Position numbers and translations under genes: made by a program
Assembly: GCA_900095095.1 (NCBI GenBank)
Contig: FMBT01000667.1
Coordinates: 1-26,807, forward strand
DNA from: Fragilariopsis cylindrus CCMP1102
Lineage: Eukaryota; Bacillariophyta; Bacillariophyceae; Bacillariales; Bacillariaceae
Direction: 5' to 3'
DNA length: 26,807 nt
Shown: in pieces, positions 12,043 to 20,555 of the stretch
Numbering within the stretch: position 1 is the stretch's first letter
Layout: every line of letters starts with the position of its first letter
Notes under the pieces: model-generated
The model's database searches: none
What the model saw: only the letters and a program-made list of their open reading frames with translations
What the model was told of the DNA's origin: nothing

Positions 12043-12345
12043 GGAGGTCCGAAAATGACTAAAATAGTACCTACTAAATAGTAATTTTTAATCGTGGAAG
12101 AATTTTTTTAAACCTGAATAAAATTTTTAATCGCGCGCACTGTTGGTTTTAAAACATTAGGGGGGCTATGATAAAACTAATACAGGTTTTTGTTTTCAAA
12201 TTCGTAGATTAAGGAAAGGCTTATTCTACTAATTTCCAAAAAAATTCGTAGATTAACTAATCTACTAATACTAATTTCTTTAAAAATTCGTAGAATAAGC
12301 CTTTCCTTAATCTACGAATTTCGTAGAATAAGAATTAAGCCAATT
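12043..12345 (+). repeat. Left terminal inverted repeat and subterminal repeats
   Basis: The outer ~138 bp pair with 22187-22050. Further in is a 27-28 bp module starting CGTAGATTAAGGAAAGGCTT at 12203-12229, and its inverted copy at 12289-12316. The left end can therefore fold into a hairpin. These modules are candidate transposase-binding sites. Confidence 0.8.
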
Positions 12346-12581
12346 CGCTGATATATCTATTTTTAACCGTTATATTGTTTTACCGTTACAAAAATTCACT
12401 GAACGGCACGCCGGATCGGTTCCCGCGTATAAAGTATCCAATAACTGACGGAGTTGTTCCTCTTAAGTATGACTTTTCTTACAACAAGGTCTAACGCGTA
12501 CTAAAAAAATGACTTTTCTTTTAACACGGTGTACTGTGTAAAAAAAAAAAAAAAGCAATCAACTGCACTAATACTGCATAC

Positions 12582-13753
12582 ATGACTAGCTATCAAAAAC
12601 CACACTTTTCTTTTACACTTGTCTTTCAAACTGTACAGACAATACAGACAATGCCAAGGAACGCATCAGCTACAAAAAGAAAAAAGAAAGCATCCATAGA
12701 CGCCGAGGAAAGATACGCGAGAGAATCACTTCATAAGCGTACAATCTGTTATCATTTCTGGAATTTCATTGACATTGATGGTAAGAAAGGTGATTTGTGG
12801 AATCCAGTGAAAACACCAGGTTCTGTTTATAATCGTAGAAGCTCAGCCTATTTGGTAAATACAATTCCGGAAAGAAGCTTTGATAAAATTGCAAAGGTAA
12901 GCAACTGTTGATTTGATTCTATTTCATTGATTCGATTCGATATTCATTTCATTTATTAGGTTTATTACTCACACGATTGATTGTTTCTTTTTGTGTACAG
13001 TCCATGGCAAGTTTAGCACAAGAACTAGCAGCAAGAGGAATCAGATTGGAGGATCCTTACAAACAACATAAGAAGAAAGCACAAGATTTAGGAGTACCAT
13101 TTGAAGATCTCGAAGAAGCAGAAGATCACCAATACAGTGACGACGAAGAAGTTGAAACTGATATTGAAGAAGAAGAAGAAGAAATACCAAAACAAGTTTC
13201 ATTTTCACCACCACTATCAGCAAGAAAAATGCCACCTAAAAAGGCTGCCTCTCCGGCCACGAGCAGTGCAATGAAGCACAAAGCTCCTCGAACCAAACAT
13301 GCTGCTATCACTGGTCTCTTGGGTGCACCGATTACAAATGGCATTGCTGCTCCTATTGTCAAAGGTGAATTCATGTCAAGATGTATCAAGACAAGAAAGC
13401 GATTCAATCACTATCATATTCGAATGCTCTCCCACAACTATGTGACAGCTGATGATATTCTGTATGAATGGATTGATAAACATACGTTGAAAGTGGTCGT
13501 CTATGATCCTCCTTGGTGGTCTGATCCTGAGTACCAAGCTGCATTCGATGCATTACATGGGAAAGGTAGCAATCTAATTGAAAGTATGATTGATTTTCAA
13601 GAAGAAAGGAAGGAAAAAGTACCAGGACAAGATGAAAAGCGAACAGGGAATACTGGATACTTTACTTTTGGAGAACCTATGTCTATCAAGGAAGAAGATG
13701 ATACAGTAGTCGTGCCACAGAAGATCTTACATAATGCCATTGATGGATGTTGA
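12582..13753 (+). CDS. Transposon accessory ORF, 5' part, cut by copia insertion
   Basis: Exon 1 is 12582-12896 and the intron is 12897-13000 (104 bp, GTAAGC...TACAG, phase 0). Exon 2 runs 13001-13747, where the copia LTR begins and adds a TGT codon and a TGA stop at 13751-13753. The more natural start is ATG 12651 (MPRNASATKRKKK), which has a basic NLS-like head; 12582 is only the longest choice. Visible parts are a Lys/Arg-rich N-terminus, an acidic stretch (DDEEVETDIEEEEEE) and a unique region (RFNHYHIRMLSHNY...TLKVVVYDPPWW...). The frame continues exactly at 19505. It lies inside the inverted repeats and converges on the transposase, so it is probably the element's second protein. No known DNA-binding fold (for example Myb/SANT) is obvious. 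Function not recognised. Confidence 0.72.
13743..13747. repeat. Target-site duplication, left (ATGGA) of copia element
   Basis: ATGGA lies directly before the LTR start TGTTGAGAGC and is repeated at 19500-19504 directly after the second LTR. A 5-bp duplication is standard for Ty1/copia integration. Confidence 0.95.
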
Positions 13754-13984
13754 GAGCTAAGTAGGCGAATGTTAGTAGTAGTTGTAAAGGTTGTTCTAAA
13801 CGATTAATGAGCCTATGCTATTGTTCCAACTAAGCTCTGCTTGAGTGCTTTGCTGAGGCTGTCAAGCCTGTTGAGTAAGCGGTTTGGCTGGCTGGTTGTA
13901 ACAGCTCTCTTGTCCGGCGTGATTGTTCTACTATTTGAATGTGGGCGCGCGCTTGGTCTGTCGGCGTTCGTTAGTAATTCAATA
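13748..13984 (-). repeat. Copia 3' LTR
   Basis: This 237-bp direct repeat appears identical to 19263-19499. On the plus strand it starts TGTTGAGAGC and ends TTCAATA; in element sense it runs TATTG...CAACA, so one end departs from the usual TG...CA. The last ~57 codons of pol lie inside it (stop at 13815-13813). Confidence 0.95.
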
Positions 13985-16900
13985 CACCCTTGCAATGTCG
14001 TTGGACTTTTACCTTCTATATATGTATATATAGGTCTTAATTTTTTGTGTGTGGCAGGTGAATGGTATTTGGTGAAGTAGTCTGCTAAATTGTGTTTTCC
14101 TGGTGCCCAGAATACGTTGAATTCTCCTTGTTCGACTCTGTCTTGCAGCCAATAGAATCTTTTGTCCATTGCCTTGCTTTGTCTTTGTTTGATTGTTTTG
14201 TTCATGATACCATCTGCTGTGCTGTTGTCAGTTTTCAGTGGTGTAGGTGGTTGTGGATGGTCTAGTTCTTCCAGGGTTGTTCGCATTGGCGATAGTTCCT
14301 GTGCATTCATGTATAGGCCTGCAACTTCAGCTTCAGCTGCTGATCCCATTACTGCCTTGATTATTTTGGCTAGTACATGGATTGGTCCGTTGAATTGAGT
14401 TCCTGCTTTATTTCCTAGGTATGTGTACCCTCCTGCTCTGCTTCTTGATTTTGGTGCTACTTGGTAGGCTGCATCGCTTTCACATGATAGTATCATGTCG
14501 CTTGCTCTGTAGATTATGGTTGCATCAGGGTTGCTGGCAATGTAGTTGAGGAATAGGATGAGGGCTGCTTCGGTTTCTTCTGTTGCTGTTGTAGCGTGAA
14601 TACTTAGTTCATTGAGTGAGTGTAGTTGTGTCATGTCGACTCCTCGGCCCTGGTATAGAAACTTTCCACAGACTTTCTGTATGTGATTCTTTTGTTTGTC
14701 TGTTAAAACCGGTGACATATCTTCTGTTTCATATTGGATCTTTTTTCCATATTCCGGAGGTATGTACTTGGTTGGTCCGTAGTGGTGTTTGGTTGGCATT
14801 GGGTGTTGGAATTGCTTTAATGCTCGTGTTGCATATCCTTTCATCGATAGTGTGACTTCTCGTCTGATATAGTCCCATTTTAAATCGATGCCAATGTATT
14901 TGGATCCTTCCCAATCAATTTTTATTGGGTATTTTTCTTTGATTGCATCAATCAGGTGATCAATATCATTCTTGTTGGTGTATTTTATTCCAAAGTCGTC
15001 AACAACAAGTGTGAAGTTGATTTTTCTTGTTCTGTGTTTCCATAGTCCTGGCGTTCTTCGTGATGGGTAGTATCCATACTTTGCTAAGTGCTTTTGGAGG
15101 TCTTGGTTTGCAATTCTTCCACTTTGTGCTAGTCCATACATGGCTCCAGTTATTTCTACATATACGTATCCATCTATGGCCACTAACTTCATAACATCGT
15201 ATTCGTTGATTATCTCCTGTGGGATCATACTGATGTGGATCTTCATGTACTCTGATGTTTTAAGTTTTGAGTTTGTGTAGAAGTTTCCGATATCGGCTGC
15301 TGCATACTGGGCACCTGGGGTTGATATTGTACTGTTGAGATGTATTTTGATTGTTTCCAGGCCTGCAGATTCAGTGCTTGTCTTTCCTTCGTATTCCAGG
15401 AGATTTCCTCCTACTGTTAGTCTTGTACGGTTGATTTCATCTTTTTGTAGTCGTATATCACAGACAAACCTTGCATATGTTACTTTCTTTTCTTGTGGAA
15501 CATCTTTCTTGTGGATGAAGTGGAATGTGTCAGAACCTGTTACTCGCTGTGTGCCATCTTTGTTGCGTCCTGCACCTTTCATGAGTCTTCCGAATTCGTT
15601 TGAAGAGGATTTTTGCCACCACTCTCTTGTTTCTTTTTTGTTGTGGTTGATTAATTGCTTGTAATCTAGCATTTTTCCAGTGTCTTCATCAAAAACTGCA
15701 TTTGCAAAGTGAGCTGGTAGTTTTGCTCCTGTTCTGGCAGTCTTATTTTGTTGTGCGATGTTGGCCCTTTGTAGTCGTGTTGATAGTCTAGTCATTCGTC
15801 GTGTCAGGTCTGTATCTGTGTCATTGCATCGGTATTGGTTGAGTGTTCTATTGCTTACTTGCTCGTTGTCTCCACTGTCATATGTGATGTGATATAGTCT
15901 GTTAACTTCGTTGTAATGTGTTACTTCTCCTCGTTGAATGGTGTTGTTGTAGTTCTTTCTTATCTTGGTTCCTATTTCATCTTCGTTAATTGTTGGTAAT
16001 GCCACCCTTGTAGCTACTCGGTTCGTATTGAAGTGTTGGTGTTGGTCTTCCTGTTGCCCTGCCACCCTTGTAGCTGCCTCATTCCTTTGTCTAGGTGTGA
16101 AAATTTCACTTAATCTGTTAATGGCATCATTCGTTTTTGTTCCTTGATTGAGGAATGGCGTAGGTGGATGTGGTTGTTGTAGTATTGCTACTAAATCTTC
16201 TGTTACACTTGCTAGTCGATCTTCTGATGATGTCGATGGCATTTGTACATGTTTTGGAAAGAATTCAATTGTGTCCGTGGTTCTCACTCCCCTTGTTGTT
16301 GGTATGTAGACCTCATAATTTCTGTAGTGATGTTTCGCTGGACCTATGAAGTATCCTTTCACTCCGTGTTCAGCCCATGTTCCTCTGTCCTGTGGTCGTT
16401 CATGCGCTACAACTAGGCAGCCAGGTGGTGCAAGTGGTGTTTTGTTGAAGTCGAAGTTACCCCATATTTCATTGTATGCTGATTTCTTTGGGTTGATTCG
16501 TGATCCTCTGAGCATGTTTAAGGTTATTACTGCAATGTCGATTAGTCTATCCCATTGATTTTTGGGGAATCCAGGATCGCACCCATAGAGAGTGGATTCG
16601 AAGTGATTTTTAAATGTTTGGATTGAGCGTTCAGCTGGGAGAGTACGATGATTACCCGGTGGTGCTATTTGGTATGCTAATCCTCTTGCTTCAATTTCTT
16701 CAATCAGATCTGTCGAAAATTCATTATCTATTCTGTGGATGATAGGGTTGATACCAGCTTTCTTGAGGGTGTCGTGCATTGTTTTGAAGCCTTCTAATAA
16801 GTGTTCTTTCTTTCTAGATGTGATTCCTGTGGCTAGTATTACTCCCGTGTCGCTATCCTCCATTATCATTACATATCGATTTCCCTTTGCCGATGTATGT

Positions 16901-17874
16901 GGAAAGGCACCTGTTTGGTCGCTGGACGTCATACCTTTTAGGTCTGCAAATTTGATTGCTGTAATTTGTACAATGTGATCTCTATTGTTGATGTTGCGAG
17001 GTGGTAGATAGTCTTCCGATGGATCTGTTTCATCTTTGTTTTCTTCCATTATTTCCTTATCTGTTACCACTTTTGTTGATCGAATGTTTTGTCTGACTTT
17101 GTGCATATGTCCCATTGTGGTTTGAATTGATTTTGGTAGGTGTTTTCGTACGCCATCTGCTGTTAGTCCTGGGAATGAAGTGAGCCAGTTATTGTTGATT
17201 GCTCTGATTAGTGTCGTGACGACTGGTGCTCCCAGTGATGCATGGTGGAATGCTTGTAGGTGTGCTGCTGATTTTTGCCTGTATGCGCTGTTGGCCCTGT
17301 GTTGTAACTGTATGTATGCGGATCGAGGTTGGTTTTCTTTGTTCTTGTTGTTGTCTTCAAGTGGTATGAGCCATAGGTTGGTTACTGCGTCGCGATCACC
17401 CTCAATAATGACTTTGTTATTCCTTATTACTTGTACGTTGTGTTCTCCGAAGAGTACTTGGCAGCCAGCATCACATAGTACTGGTACTGAGACGAGTGAT
17501 TTGTCCATTTCCTTGAAAGCATGTCCTTGTTGTGCACTGGCCGGAAGATGTGGTGAGAGATTCAATTGCCTGGTTGTGGTTGAGTTCATCGTGGTGTTAT
17601 TTGCGCATAGGACCCCGAATTGTTCATGGTGCATTGTTGTTCCTATTGTACTGTGCTGTTTGGCTAGGAATGTTCCTGTTGCTGCTGTATCTGGATGGCC
17701 CTGTGGTATGTTGTTTGTGATTGGCTGTAGTCTCGCGGTTAGGTTGCTAAGCTTGCTATTACTATTGCTTGTTACGGCTGCTGCATATGACATGTGTTTT
17801 GTACGCGAAGATGGGTTGTATTGTGTTAATTCATTTTTAATTAATTTATTTTGATTTAACTTTTTACTATTCAC
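13813..17874 (-). CDS. Copia Pol polyprotein (protease-like, integrase, RT, RNase H)
   Basis: The open frame continues from gag after one UGA. The first codon after UGA is not ATG; the first ATG in frame is at 17793. Numbering from 17874: a protease-like region near 126-171 has CDAGC (D135) rather than the usual DTG/DSG. An integrase N-terminal His-rich zone is at about 205-266. Integrase catalytic residues are D319 (SSDQTG), D383 (HRIDNEF) and E415 (LPAERS). A Tudor-like GEVTHYNEVNRLYHITYDSG stretch is at about 634-680. RT has D861 (ADIGNFYTN) and VVDDFG (D959, D960). RNase H has D1134, E1181, D1216 and D1265. The 1353-codon length is normal for a CoDi pol. No internal stops, so it is likely functional. 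It makes cDNA from the element RNA and inserts it. The C-terminus lies in the 3' LTR. Confidence 0.93.
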   Translation of the reverse strand: MNSKKLNQNKLIKNELTQYNPSSRTKHMSYAAAVTSNSNSKLSNLTARLQPITNNIPQGHPDTAATGTFLAKQHSTIGTTMHHEQFGVLCANNTTMNSTTTRQLNLSPHLPASAQQGHAFKEMDKSLVSVPVLCDAGCQVLFGEHNVQVIRNNKVIIEGDRDAVTNLWLIPLEDNNKNKENQPRSAYIQLQHRANSAYRQKSAAHLQAFHHASLGAPVVTTLIRAINNNWLTSFPGLTADGVRKHLPKSIQTTMGHMHKVRQNIRSTKVVTDKEIMEENKDETDPSEDYLPPRNINNRDHIVQITAIKFADLKGMTSSDQTGAFPHTSAKGNRYVMIMEDSDTGVILATGITSRKKEHLLEGFKTMHDTLKKAGINPIIHRIDNEFSTDLIEEIEARGLAYQIAPPGNHRTLPAERSIQTFKNHFESTLYGCDPGFPKNQWDRLIDIAVITLNMLRGSRINPKKSAYNEIWGNFDFNKTPLAPPGCLVVAHERPQDRGTWAEHGVKGYFIGPAKHHYRNYEVYIPTTRGVRTTDTIEFFPKHVQMPSTSSEDRLASVTEDLVAILQQPHPPTPFLNQGTKTNDAINRLSEIFTPRQRNEAATRVAGQQEDQHQHFNTNRVATRVALPTINEDEIGTKIRKNYNNTIQRGEVTHYNEVNRLYHITYDSGDNEQVSNRTLNQYRCNDTDTDLTRRMTRLSTRLQRANIAQQNKTARTGAKLPAHFANAVFDEDTGKMLDYKQLINHNKKETREWWQKSSSNEFGRLMKGAGRNKDGTQRVTGSDTFHFIHKKDVPQEKKVTYARFVCDIRLQKDEINRTRLTVGGNLLEYEGKTSTESAGLETIKIHLNSTISTPGAQYAAADIGNFYTNSKLKTSEYMKIHISMIPQEIINEYDVMKLVAIDGYVYVEITGAMYGLAQSGRIANQDLQKHLAKYGYYPSRRTPGLWKHRTRKINFTLVVDDFGIKYTNKNDIDHLIDAIKEKYPIKIDWEGSKYIGIDLKWDYIRREVTLSMKGYATRALKQFQHPMPTKHHYGPTKYIPPEYGKKIQYETEDMSPVLTDKQKNHIQKVCGKFLYQGRGVDMTQLHSLNELSIHATTATEETEAALILFLNYIASNPDATIIYRASDMILSCESDAAYQVAPKSRSRAGGYTYLGNKAGTQFNGPIHVLAKIIKAVMGSAAEAEVAGLYMNAQELSPMRTTLEELDHPQPPTPLKTDNSTADGIMNKTIKQRQSKAMDKRFYWLQDRVEQGEFNVFWAPGKHNLADYFTKYHSPATHKKLRPIYTYIEGKSPTTLQGCIELLTNADRPSARPHSNSRTITPDKRAVTTSQPNRLLNRLDSLSKALKQSLVGTIA

Positions 17875-17886
17875 CTCCCAACACCA

Positions 17887-19179
17887 TCATGCGTTGTGAT
17901 GGAAGCAGTTCGTTGTGACACCACCTAACATGTTTGTGATGGTGGCTGCCTCGTTGTGGTTGGCATTTCTCTTCTTGCAGTTGCTGCTGTCATGGTCAGG
18001 TGAAATATCGTATCCATGGGACGAGCAGTAGTTGGTTGAGTTAGGGTACCTGCGCTTGGAGCGTTCAGCATTTGGTAAGTCATTTTCAATAAAGTTTACA
18101 CCAAACTTTTTCTTCTTCCTCTCTTTGCCCGTCATTCGATCTGTTGCTGGCGCACCTGCTGCCTGTGTTGCTGTCCATTTCTTGAACATGGCTTCCATTG
18201 ATTCTTGTGTCAATCCTGTTGAAATCGATGCTGGGATCCGTCCGGGTAAGGATCCATTGACGCTTGCTGCTCCATTGGCTTGTTGTTCGTACTGTACAGC
18301 TGTTAGTTGTTCTTGTAGCCGATTGATCGTATCTGTTTGTGCTACCATGCATTCCGATTGTAGGCGTTGCTTTTCTTCTTGTTGCTCCACTTGTTTGAGG
18401 ACTGCATTTGCTTCTCCTTGTAATTTGAGTTTTGATGGGTCAGTTCGGTTTCTTTGAATTTCAATGCTGAAGTGTACCATCATCCTTGCCCATGTGGGTG
18501 GTGCAGCTTGTCTATCCCACTCGCGGCATGCTTCCTTTAGATCTGATTGTACTTCAAATGTTTCGAATGCACACCTCATGATTTCCACATCGGTGACCGG
18601 GTCACCTAATGCTGCCAATGTAAGCTTTGATGTTTGGATGCTTTTGTAGTAGATCTGGACGATGTCGTCGGGGTTGTAAGCTACCTTGAGGTCGGATCTA
18701 GTCTTGGTGATCTCCCGAGAGATGTCTCTTGGTAGGAGGAAGTTGGTTTTGATGTGTGTGTAGATCTGCATTGGGCTGTAGCCAATGATTTGTCCGTCTG
18801 TCTCCAAGTCGATGAATAATCCTTCAGTGAAGCAGGTTGCGAATGCTTTTAAGCTGTTTCGTAGGTGTTCCTTGTACTCATCATAGTTCTTGACGTCAAG
18901 TTGGTACTTGAACTTGTGGGTGTGTGTCGATCCTGTGTACGGTCCAGGTTCAGTTGGGATTGCCACCAAGTGGGTGATTCCTCTTTTTGCCAGCCAGTGT
19001 GCATCGTCGCACATAATCCATGACCATCCATGGGCTCCGGCATGTTCATACTTGCATGTGTAACTGGTTTGGATGGTTGCTAGTTGTCTCTGGAACGTAA
19101 GTGTCTGACCCACAGTTGGAATTCCGTCAATCCGGTCAATTCCGGATAGGTCGTAGTCGAATTTCGACAATGATGCCAT
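17887..19179 (-). CDS. Copia Gag capsid-type protein
   Basis: 430 codons, starting at ATG 19179, 83 bases inside the 5' LTR edge. It begins MASLSKFDYDLSGI, continues with a helical-looking middle and a Gln/Glu-rich probable coiled coil (KQVEQQEEKQRLQ). A zinc-knuckle-like end follows, YCSSHGYD...HDSSNC, with His residues downstream, typical of nucleic-acid-binding gag tails in this clade. It packages the element RNA in virus-like particles. It ends ...HNA then UGA (17889-17887), and pol follows in the same frame with no other stop, which suggests stop readthrough or a point mutation that split one gag-pol ORF. Confidence 0.88.
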   Translation of the reverse strand: MASLSKFDYDLSGIDRIDGIPTVGQTLTFQRQLATIQTSYTCKYEHAGAHGWSWIMCDDAHWLAKRGITHLVAIPTEPGPYTGSTHTHKFKYQLDVKNYDEYKEHLRNSLKAFATCFTEGLFIDLETDGQIIGYSPMQIYTHIKTNFLLPRDISREITKTRSDLKVAYNPDDIVQIYYKSIQTSKLTLAALGDPVTDVEIMRCAFETFEVQSDLKEACREWDRQAAPPTWARMMVHFSIEIQRNRTDPSKLKLQGEANAVLKQVEQQEEKQRLQSECMVAQTDTINRLQEQLTAVQYEQQANGAASVNGSLPGRIPASISTGLTQESMEAMFKKWTATQAAGAPATDRMTGKERKKKKFGVNFIENDLPNAERSKRRYPNSTNYCSSHGYDISPDHDSSNCKKRNANHNEAATITNMLGGVTTNCFHHNA

Positions 19180-19262
19180 TGTCTTTGTTGTTATTGTACG
19201 TTATCCCTGGAGATGTACTTGTATTACCTAGTTTATTGTCCTGCGACAATATTGTTTAGAAC

Positions 19263-19499
19263 TGTTGAGAGCTAAGTAGGCGAATGTTAGTAGTAGTTGT
19301 AAAGGTTGTTCTAAACGATTAATGAGCCTATGCTATTGTTCCAACTAAGCTCTGCTTGAGTGCTTTGCTGAGGCTGTCAAGCCTGTTGAGTAAGCGGTTT
19401 GGCTGGCTGGTTGTAACAGCTCTCTTGTCCGGCGTGATTGTTCTACTATTTGAATGTGGGCGCGCGCTTGGTCTGTCGGCGTTCGTTAGTAATTCAATA
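19263..19499 (-). repeat. Copia 5' LTR
   Basis: This is the second copy of the 237-bp LTR, appearing identical by eye to 13748-13984. It must hold the element's promoter. Because pol ends inside the LTR, this copy also contains an orphan piece of the pol reading frame. Confidence 0.95.
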
Positions 19500-19504
19500 A
19501 TGGA
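19500..19504. repeat. Target-site duplication, right (ATGGA) of copia element
   Basis: ATGGA directly follows the LTR end and matches 13743-13747. In the unbroken gene these bases encode part of the Asp-Gly codons before Met-Phe-Ile. Confidence 0.95.
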
Positions 19505-20017
19505 ATGTTTATTGCTATCAAGGTTCGAGTAGCTCCTGTCGATAAGGAAGAAGAAGAGAGAACACCTAGGAAGGCAAAGAGTGGTAGTGCTAAAGCTGCT
19601 ACTGTTGGAACTGGTAAGAACTTTAAAAATGTTAGACAAAGAGATGAGGAGGATAAGGATGATGATATGGGTGTTACAGGTGATGAGGCGGAGGAAGTTC
19701 GACCACCCACTAAACAATATAATAAACCTGCGTCCTCTCAACCACCTGCACCCCAACCCCCTTTGCATGTTCCTGATCCACAGGCTAACTCTCAGCTTGC
19801 TGCTAACGAAGCCAAGGGATCTGTATCAGATTCAGATGTTTCTAATTCTAATTCTGATGGTGATTGGTCTAATGAGTCTATTCAAGTGGATGAACAAGAA
19901 CCAGTTTCTAGTCTTCAAGCAGCAGCCAAGGATTGGAAAAAAGAAGAAATCGATGGACCTCCAAAGGACGGAGAAGAAGAAGTTGATGATAACAAAGATT
20001 TACCTGAAGGATATTGA
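19505..20017 (+). CDS. Transposon accessory ORF, 3' part after copia insertion
   Basis: This is 170 codons continuing exactly in phase from 13747: ...LHNAIDG joined to MFIAIKVRVAP. It was not a separate gene originally; its ATG is an internal Met. The segment is short-motif hydrophobic at first (MFIAIKVRVAP), then Lys-rich, then Ser/Asp/Glu-rich and probably disordered (SVSDSDVSNSNSDGDW...), ending DLPEGY. With the 5' part from 12582 it makes a 524-residue protein (501 from 12651). The codons look undamaged on both sides of the insertion, in line with a recent break. Confidence 0.75.
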   Translation: MFIAIKVRVAPVDKEEEERTPRKAKSGSAKAATVGTGKNFKNVRQRDEEDKDDDMGVTGDEAEEVRPPTKQYNKPASSQPPAPQPPLHVPDPQANSQLAANEAKGSVSDSDVSNSNSDGDWSNESIQVDEQEPVSSLQAAAKDWKKEEIDGPPKDGEEEVDDNKDLPEGY

Positions 20018-20555
20018 CTATTGGATCCGATCAAGATATTGGAAGATGGCTTAGTTGATATAGAGAGGGAAATATTTAATTTACGTAAATAAAAAGAAAA
20101 GGAATGGAAACGGGGATTGGAATGATTATAAGTTACCTACCAATGAGGCGCGAACGCAGAAGTCCAGTCTATACATTAATGATATATAATGACATGGGAA
20201 TACATATATATATTATGATGATATGGGAATACATATTTAGCACTAAAATAGAACGATTTTATATTTCACATTTTTCGTACCTCTAGTAACAGCCTAAGTA
20301 GTAGTATTAGTACAAAATAGTAGTATCAACAGAGAAGATTTTTTCAGTGAGACAGTAGATTTTCTTTGTTCCAGTCACACATTGCTGTTTTGATGAGGCT
20401 ACGATATATTTGAAAATAAAAATAAAATAAAAAAACATGCTAAAAATACTGATCGTTCTACTCAATTGTAGCTAAATCTAAATATACAGAATTGATTGTA
20501 ACAGTCTGCACATTCTAATTTACCTACTATATTCCCATCCCATTCACCAATTGAA
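20018..20555. other. Convergent 3' intergenic region inside the Harbinger-like element
   Basis: This lies between the stop of the accessory ORF and the stop of the transposase. It is AT-rich, with two imperfect copies of an ATGGGAATACATAT motif at about 20195-20236. No gene or clear terminator seen; it presumably holds the two 3' UTRs. Confidence 0.5.

Larger units (their letters stand above)
13748..19499 (-). mobile_element. Complete Ty1/copia (CoDi-type) LTR retrotransposon
   Basis: The element is 5752 bp and reads leftward. It has 237-bp LTRs at both ends, 5-bp ATGGA duplications, then gag and pol in one frame. Domain order in pol is protease-like, integrase, reverse transcriptase, RNase H, which defines Ty1/copia (integrase before RT). 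The integrase and RT wording (SSDQTGAFP, VVDDFGIKY) resembles diatom CoDi elements. The two LTRs look identical by eye, so insertion was recent. No tRNA primer site matching a common initiator-tRNA pattern was recognised just after the 5' LTR. The purine tract before the 3' LTR is short (GCAAGGGTG). The element sits in sense opposite to the interrupted ORF. Confidence 0.95.

Noticed and set aside
17180..17854. 224-codon plus-strand ORF antisense to pol
   Set aside because: Cys/Leu-rich shadow of an intact retrotransposon pol frame with no domain of its own.
19328..19768. Minus-strand ORF ending in the same residues as pol
   Set aside because: The shared end is the pol tail duplicated in the 5' LTR; the rest is antisense to the accessory ORF.
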